Origin: Dehalococcoidia bacterium
Lineage (GTDB): Bacteria > Chloroflexota > Dehalococcoidia > SZUA-161
Direction of reading: 5' to 3'
DNA length: 9,554 nt
NCBI GenBank assembly: GCA_014859215.1
Contig: JACUUS010000085.1
Coordinates: forward strand, 1 to 9,554
The position numbers and the translations under genes are program-made. Each line of letters starts with the position of its first letter. Position 1 is the stretch's first letter. The notes below the pieces were generated by a model. That model was not told the origin of the DNA, searched no databases, and saw nothing but the letters and a program-made list of their open reading frames with translations. Shown here in pieces: positions 5,510 through 9,554 of this stretch.

Positions 5510-6235
5510 GTGGCCAGGCAAAGGATCGATACCGTGCTCGTAAGCAGGGGCCTCGCCGAAAGCAGAGAAAAAGCCAGGCTCATGGTTATGGAGGGGACAG
5601 TTCTGCTTGAAGGCAGGCAGGTGGTAAAGCCAAGCACCCTCGTTAGCCCGAATGCCGCCATAGAAGTGAGCGAACGGCCTCGGTTCGTGAGCAGAGGCGG
5701 CCTGAAGCTGGACTATGCCCTCGATCAGTTCAAAATCGACGTTGGATCGCGGATTGCGCTTGATGTGGGCGCGTCCACCGGCGGTTTCACAGATTGTCTT
5801 CTTCAGAGGGGCGCGGCCAGAGTATATGCCGTTGATGTAGGCTACGGGCAGATCGAATTCCGGTTGAGGCAAGATCCCCGGGTGGTGGTTATGGAGCGGG
5901 TCAATGCGCACCACCCATTCCCATTGCCGGAGCTTGTTGACCTGGCGACGATCGATGTGTCATTCATATCACTGGAGAAGGTCGTGCCCAATGTCGCCCG
6001 GTTGGTCAAAGACGGCGGGTTCATAATCAGCCTTGTGAAGCCGCAGTTTGAAGCGGGGCGGAGGCAGGTTGGGAAGGGGGGCATTGTCAGGGACCCCCAG
6101 GTGCATGCCGAGGTTCTGGGCCGGTTCATCACCTGGGCGGTTGATAACGGATTCAGGCTGCGAGGGCTGACAGCCTCTCCGGTTGCCGGTGCTGAGGGCA
6201 ATCGCGAGTTTCTCGTGCTCCTGCAGAAATCGTAG
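5510..6235 (+). CDS. tlyA: TlyA-family rRNA ribose 2'-O-methyltransferase
   Basis: TlyA methylates cytidine 2'-OH groups in rRNA (16S and/or 23S in characterised members), which affects ribosome function and capreomycin sensitivity; the name 'hemolysin A' is historical. The N-terminal S4 RNA-binding domain covers about residues 4-55 (RIDTVLVSRGLAESREKAR). The FtsJ-like methyltransferase domain follows, with the SAM motif DVGASTGGFTD at 85-95. The likely catalytic tetrad is K66 (SRGGLKLD), D149 (IDVSF), K177 (LVKPQFE) and E233 (NREFLV). Family motifs VVVMERVNAHH and GKGGIVRD are present, and 241 residues is usual for the shorter type. GTG 5510 must be the start: a stop codon lies just upstream in frame, and the S4 domain begins at once. 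It is first in a four-gene operon. Confidence 0.95.
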   Translation: MARQRIDTVLVSRGLAESREKARLMVMEGTVLLEGRQVVKPSTLVSPNAAIEVSERPRFVSRGGLKLDYALDQFKIDVGSRIALDVGASTGGFTDCLLQRGAARVYAVDVGYGQIEFRLRQDPRVVVMERVNAHHPFPLPELVDLATIDVSFISLEKVVPNVARLVKDGGFIISLVKPQFEAGRRQVGKGGIVRDPQVHAEVLGRFITWAVDNGFRLRGLTASPVAGAEGNREFLVLLQKS

Positions 6236-6259
6236 AACGGCCCAAAGAGAAGGTATCTA

Positions 6260-7084
6260 TTGAGAAACAAGGTCGGGATTCTGTTCCAACCGATGAGCAA
6301 GGCGGCTGGAGAAATGGCCGTGAAGCTCGAGAGAATAATCGCGGACCTTGGTGCCTCAGTCTGGGTATGCTCATCGTGGGATGAAGATAGGGCGCGAGAA
6401 CTCACCGACGGGACCGAACTTGTTGTGTGCCTTGGCGGTGACGGGACCATCCTGAGAGCGGCTCGTATTGTCGATGGGAAGGAAATCCCGATTGTCGGCG
6501 TTAATCTTGGACGCCTGGGGTTCATGACTGAGCTGGGCGCCGCCGACGCTTTGAGCCGGATAACTGATTTTGTTGGTGATAATGGATACATGGAGGAACG
6601 TACCATGCTCCAGGCGAGCATGGCCGGCCCGGGCGGAGGTACGTACCATGCGCTCAATGATGTAGTAGTGGGTAGGGCGGGAAAGGCCCGGCTGGTACGA
6701 GTAGCGGCATCGGTAGATGGGGAGCGTGTCACGATATACAAGGCTGACGGCGTCATTGTCGCGACGGCAACAGGCAGCACGGGGTACGCACTGGCTGCAG
6801 GCGGCCCTATATTGCATCCTGAGGGGCGCGAACTGCTGCTGCAGCCCATTGCGGCGCATATGAGCCTTAGCAGGACGCTTGTACTGCCTCCGGACAGCAG
6901 GATCGAGCTCGAGGTGAGCACCACGCACGGAGCTTCGCTGACTGTAGATGGGCAGATCGAAGTCCCGCTTGAGGACGGGTCAATCGTTAGCGTGCAACGG
7001 AGTCCGCGTGTTACCAGGATGCTTCGCGGCAGCCGGCCCCGGTTCTATGAGACGTTAATCAAGAAGCTGGCTGTGCCGGAATGA
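6260..7084 (+). CDS. nadK: NAD kinase
   Basis: NadK phosphorylates NAD+ to NADP+ with ATP or polyphosphate in the cytoplasm. The 274 residues carry all family signatures: GGDGT at 59-63 with catalytic D61, NLGRLGFM at 82-89, the NDVV motif at 133-136, and the glycine-rich DGVIVATATGSTGY at 163-176, followed by GGPILHP. The C-terminal all-beta region includes LTVDGQIEVPL. The start is TTG at 6260-6262, six bases after AGAGAAGG; no ATG lies near enough to give the conserved N-terminal strand KVGILFQP. It follows tlyA by 24 bases, a neighbour pairing widely conserved in bacteria. Confidence 0.97.
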   Translation: MRNKVGILFQPMSKAAGEMAVKLERIIADLGASVWVCSSWDEDRARELTDGTELVVCLGGDGTILRAARIVDGKEIPIVGVNLGRLGFMTELGAADALSRITDFVGDNGYMEERTMLQASMAGPGGGTYHALNDVVVGRAGKARLVRVAASVDGERVTIYKADGVIVATATGSTGYALAAGGPILHPEGRELLLQPIAAHMSLSRTLVLPPDSRIELEVSTTHGASLTVDGQIEVPLEDGSIVSVQRSPRVTRMLRGSRPRFYETLIKKLAVPE

Positions 7085-7091
7085 GGAGATT

Positions 7092-7598
7092 ATGAGGGTT
7101 GAAAAGGCGAAGATAGGCGACGCTTCGCAAATGCACAGGCTCATCAACAGGTTCGCCGCCCAGGGTGAGATGCTGCCCCGGGCTTTAAGCGAGATTTACG
7201 AGAACATTCGGGACTATTTCGTGGTCCGCAACGGTGAGGAAGTGATCGCATGTGTGGCGCTGCACGTCAGCTGGTCGGACCTGGCCGAGATAAAATCCCT
7301 GGCTGTGGCCGATGGCTGCAAGGAGCGAGGTATCGGCACATTGCTGGTGAAGACATGTATAGACGAGGCAATGGAGCTCGGCATCTCAACAATTTTCTGC
7401 CTCACCTATAAGCCAGCTTTTTTCGAGAAATGCGGGTTCGAGCTTGTCGACAAGACGATGCTCCCGCGCAAGGTGTGGGGAGAATGCTACAAGTGCCCCA
7501 AATTCCCGGATTGCGACGAGGTCCCGCTGGTAGTACACCTGGGCCCCGCAAGATCCCTGATTGACGAGAATGATGCCGGAACGAACAACACACACTGA
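7092..7598 (+). CDS. Short GNAT acetyltransferase, N-acetylglutamate synthase-like
   Basis: A single GNAT domain of about 150 residues that transfers acetyl from acetyl-CoA. The CoA-binding loop is CKERGIGTLLV (76-86), followed by the helix and YKPAFFEKCGFELVD (106-120), where the family's late strand lies. The tail WGECYKCPKFPDCDE (129-143), with C132, C135 and C141, resembles the short one-domain N-acetylglutamate synthases of arginine biosynthesis (mycobacterial Rv2747-type ArgA). On that basis the likely reaction is acetylation of glutamate (or glutamine). The cysteine trio could bind a metal, which is inference. The ATG start has GAGGAG just upstream and lies seven bases after nadK. Its last 29 bases overlap the next gene. 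A different small-molecule or protein acetyltransferase remains possible. Confidence 0.82.
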   Translation: MRVEKAKIGDASQMHRLINRFAAQGEMLPRALSEIYENIRDYFVVRNGEEVIACVALHVSWSDLAEIKSLAVADGCKERGIGTLLVKTCIDEAMELGISTIFCLTYKPAFFEKCGFELVDKTMLPRKVWGECYKCPKFPDCDEVPLVVHLGPARSLIDENDAGTNNTH

Positions 7599-8100
7599 GC
7601 GTATTTACCGAGGCAGGATAGTCAGCCTGAGGCAGGACACTGTCGAACTTCCGTCTGGCAGGACCACAAAACGTGAGATTGTGGAGCACGCTGAGGTTGT
7701 GGCCATAGTACCGGTGGACAGCGAAGGGAATGTCCTGCTGGTACGGCAATACCGGAAGGCTGCCGAAAGAAATCTTCTTGAGATTCCTGCGGGCGGAATT
7801 GAGGAAGGCGAAGAGCCGCTGAGAAGCGCTCGCCGCGAGCTCGAAGAAGAGACGGGCTTCTCCGCGCAGAATTGGGAGCGCCTTACCGGTTTCTATACGA
7901 GCCCCGGCTTTTGCACAGAATACATGCACGTTTTTCTTGCCACTAACCTGAGCGCCGCCGCAGGCAAGCCGGATGATGATGAGAATATCGAAGTAGTCCG
8001 GTTGCCGTTGAGCAAAGCGCCGGAACTCATCTCGTCCGGCGAAATCTGCGACGCGAAGAGCATCGCCGGGCTGCTACTTGCGTACGCCCGGCGTTCCTGA
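7570..8100 (+). CDS. Nudix hydrolase, ADP-ribose pyrophosphatase type
   Basis: Predicted to split ADP-ribose into AMP and ribose 5-phosphate, clearing a reactive NAD breakdown product. The Nudix box fits GX5EX7REUXEEXGU exactly at residues 75-97 (GGIEEGEEPLRS, then ARRELEEETGF). The SPGF motif after the box, about 16 residues on, and a C-terminal acidic segment are typical of the NudF/ADPRase subgroup; the sequence before the box (VLLVRQYRKAAERNLLEIPAG) also fits. I use ATG 7570; ATG 7573 and TTG 7561 in the same frame are alternatives, and no strong Shine-Dalgarno decides between them. The start lies inside the GNAT gene (29-base overlap), which suggests translational coupling. Together with nadK it gives the operon an NAD(P)-related theme. 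Confidence 0.9.
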   Translation: MMPERTTHTERIYRGRIVSLRQDTVELPSGRTTKREIVEHAEVVAIVPVDSEGNVLLVRQYRKAAERNLLEIPAGGIEEGEEPLRSARRELEEETGFSAQNWERLTGFYTSPGFCTEYMHVFLATNLSAAAGKPDDDENIEVVRLPLSKAPELISSGEICDAKSIAGLLLAYARRS

Positions 8101-8145
8101 GAGCTCTGCCGCTACTGGTCTCGATCCAACCGGGAAACCCCCTCT

Positions 8146-8174
8146 TTGACGACCGCAGGCCGTGTTGGTATATT
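8146..8174 (+). promoter_or_regulatory. Strong leaderless promoter of the radical SAM gene
   Basis: TTGACG (8146-8151), a 17-base spacer and TATATT (8169-8174) with an extended TGg form a near-consensus promoter. Six bases later is the ATG at 8181, so a start at the usual distance coincides with the A of the ATG. No Shine-Dalgarno is present. It separates the radical SAM gene from the preceding operon. Confidence 0.62.
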
Positions 8175-8180
8175 ACGTTT

Positions 8181-9386
8181 ATGGTGGAGATCGCAGGTAG
8201 GCTGGAAACACTGGTCGGCGGGGCTGACTTCGATGTAACCGGGTTTGATGCGGGGCGCGCGGCCGCCTGCGCAGGCTCGCTGACGCGATTCATTCACCAT
8301 GCCGCGGTTCCCGGCAAGCAGAGCGTGCCGCTTTTCAAGGTCCTTCTTACCAACGCCTGTATGAATGACTGCGCTTACTGCGCGAACCGGGCGGGTCGCG
8401 ATTGCAGGCGCTACTCGTTTCAGCCGGATGAACTTGCGAAGCTTTTCATGGACCTTCACTCGAAAAAGCTCGTCAAGGGCCTCTTCCTCACTTCTGGAGT
8501 GGCCGAGAACACCGCGCGCACGCAGGAAACAATGATAAGGACCGTAGAGATCCTTAGAGAGAAGCACGGATTCAGGGGCTATGTTCATCTCAAGATCCTC
8601 CCCGGTGCTCCCTTTGACTGCGTGGAGGAGGCATGCAGGATCGCGAGCAGGGTGTCGCTCAACATGGAAGCCCCTACGGCGGCGCACCTTGCCAGGCTCA
8701 GCGCGATAAAAGACCTGTATCACGGCATAGTGGAACGCATGCGATGGATAAAGGATCTGGCGGATGGCGGGCGAGGGCTGGTTCCAGCGGGTCAGACCAC
8801 CCAGTTCGTCGCAGGGGCGGCAGGTGAATCCGACCGGGATATCCTGCGCACTACGGGCGCCCTTTACCGGGAGCTTGATCTCAAGCGCGTCTACTTCAGC
8901 GCCTTCAGACCGGTCAGGCAGACGCCGCTGGAAGGGCTCGGACCCGCCTCCCCCGGGCGCGAACACCGACTCTACCAGGCGGACTGGCTGCTCAGGGTCT
9001 ACGGCTTCTCGTTGCAGGAAGTGGAGCTTGCAGCCGGTGACAGGGGGAACCTCTCGCTGAGCAAGGACCCGAAGCTGGTCATCGCCGCGAAACAACCGTG
9101 GCTATACCCGGTCGATATTAACCGGGCAAGCTACCCCGAGCTGCTGCGTGTGCCCGGCATCGGTCCCATTTCAGCCAGGAGGATAATCGAAGCGCGCGGG
9201 GAGCACAGCATCTTCTCGCTTAACCAGTTAAGGAAAATGCGGGTTGTTATAAGACAGTCTGCGCCGTACATCTGGTTTCAGGGCATGGAGGAGCACGAGA
9301 AACAAGCCTCGTTTCTTCCCGAGCTGGAGCGTGTGGTGAGTCCGCGTCCGGCGTCACTGGCAGCGCTTTGCGGCGGGCAGGGGTAG
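8181..9386 (+). CDS. Radical SAM protein with C-terminal helix-hairpin-helix (putative DNA modification/repair family)
   Basis: The 401 residues match the radical SAM family named 'putative DNA modification/repair radical SAM protein' (TIGR03916). The cluster motif is CxxxCxxC: C60, C64 and C67 within LLTNACMNDCAYCANRAG, expected to bind a [4Fe-4S] cluster for 5'-deoxyadenosyl radical chemistry. C75 lies close behind. Family segments follow: GLFLTSGV (100-107), LKILPGAP (137-144), NMEAPTAAHL (161-170), GQTTQFVAGAAGE (204-216) and the YFSAFRPV stretch (238-245). The C-terminus carries a helix-hairpin-helix, VDINRASYPELLRVPGIGP (311-329), typical of non-specific DNA binding. The true reaction is unknown. 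Family members often sit beside a DUF4130/uracil-DNA-glycosylase-like partner, which is not seen here. The start is ATG 8181, six bases after a -10. Confidence 0.93.
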   Translation: MVEIAGRLETLVGGADFDVTGFDAGRAAACAGSLTRFIHHAAVPGKQSVPLFKVLLTNACMNDCAYCANRAGRDCRRYSFQPDELAKLFMDLHSKKLVKGLFLTSGVAENTARTQETMIRTVEILREKHGFRGYVHLKILPGAPFDCVEEACRIASRVSLNMEAPTAAHLARLSAIKDLYHGIVERMRWIKDLADGGRGLVPAGQTTQFVAGAAGESDRDILRTTGALYRELDLKRVYFSAFRPVRQTPLEGLGPASPGREHRLYQADWLLRVYGFSLQEVELAAGDRGNLSLSKDPKLVIAAKQPWLYPVDINRASYPELLRVPGIGPISARRIIEARGEHSIFSLNQLRKMRVVIRQSAPYIWFQGMEEHEKQASFLPELERVVSPRPASLAALCGGQG

Positions 9387-9554
9387 CTCTTACAAAGCAT
9401 GATACGTGCATCCATTGCCACGCATCCTTCGCCGCGGGCAAGGACTATTCACCGGATTCGGGTCCAGATCAGATATTGCGGCAGGTTTTCCACCATGACA
9501 TATCCGGACAACGGACTATTCCTGAGGCCTGACCAGGAACAGGGGTACAGATAG
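9387..9554. other. Terminal non-coding or undetermined stretch
   Basis: After the radical SAM stop I see no convincing gene, promoter, tRNA or terminator. A short rightward frame from ATG 9399 to a TAG ending on the last base would encode 51 residues, but it has no Shine-Dalgarno and a composition unlike a real protein. Another frame contains a single CxxCH (9407-9421) but ends at 9532 and has no good start. A gene may begin beyond the window edge. Confidence 0.5.

Noticed and set aside
5842..6924. 360-codon minus-strand open frame across tlyA and nadK
   Set aside because: It is serine/proline/arginine-rich low-complexity sequence antisense to two certain genes, without domain, promoter or Shine-Dalgarno.
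8112..9095. 327-codon minus-strand open frame opposite the radical SAM gene
   Set aside because: It is antisense to a gene with all family motifs, no homologous features are seen, and it also overlaps the radical SAM promoter.
9368..9532. Short plus-strand frame containing one CxxCH heme-like motif
   Set aside because: It has a single motif, no proper start or signal peptide, and the frame starts inside the radical SAM gene. It is too short and isolated to call a cytochrome or its remnant.
9399..9554. 51-codon open frame that ends exactly on the last base of the window
   Set aside because: It has no Shine-Dalgarno or promoter and an arginine/proline-rich composition typical of non-coding GC-rich DNA. 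The coincidence with the window edge is not evidence.

Overview
The window is 9,554 bases of compact, GC-rich (by eye somewhat above 55%) bacterial chromosome. It holds eleven protein genes that I can support, all apparently complete. I see no rRNA, tRNA, CRISPR array, insertion sequence or phage gene. The taxon cannot be fixed from sequence alone. The archease/RtcB pair, Mut7-C nuclease, AcuC-type deacetylase, CaiB/BaiF-family racemase, many GTG/TTG starts and several apparently leaderless first genes would fit a deep-branching Gram-positive-type lineage, for example Chloroflexota (Dehalococcoidia-like) or an early Actinomycetota branch. That placement is inference.

Layout, left to right. 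Positions 1-133 have no gene but carry a near-consensus promoter pointing off the left edge. A leftward gene (134-556) encodes an unrecognised small protein with one C-terminal membrane helix. Next is a leftward two-gene operon, archease then rtcB (2543 to 663), for RNA ligation. Divergent from it, across a 71-base spacer with an operator-like repeat, runs a rightward pair: a Mut7-C/PIN-like RNase with a zinc ribbon, then an AcuC-type deacetylase joined by a 1-base TGATG overlap. A leftward acyl-CoA racemase/CoA-transferase (4236-5387) converges on that pair. It is divergent from a rightward four-gene operon (5510-8100): tlyA, nadK, a short N-acetylglutamate-synthase-like GNAT, and an ADP-ribose-pyrophosphatase-type Nudix enzyme. 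Last is a radical SAM protein with a C-terminal helix-hairpin-helix, of the putative DNA modification/repair family, with its own promoter. The last 168 bases hold no convincing gene.

How the genes may work together. RtcB and archease are a known functional pair that seals RNA ends. The neighbouring Mut7-C protein could be a nuclease acting on related RNAs, but that link is inferred from position only. NadK and the Nudix enzyme both touch NAD(P)/ADP-ribose metabolism. TlyA modifies rRNA, and the GNAT probably feeds arginine synthesis.

The most notable non-coding pattern concerns starts. Four first-in-operon genes (archease, Mut7-C, tlyA, radical SAM) have a -10 hexamer 6 to 8 bases before the start codon and no clear Shine-Dalgarno, which predicts leaderless mRNAs. 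Most other genes (the 134-556 gene, rtcB, acuC, the racemase, nadK and the GNAT) have recognisable Shine-Dalgarno sites; the Nudix gene has at most a weak one. I found no clear new multi-gene system. The best candidate for something undescribed is the divergent archease-rtcB / Mut7-C locus with its shared operator-like element.
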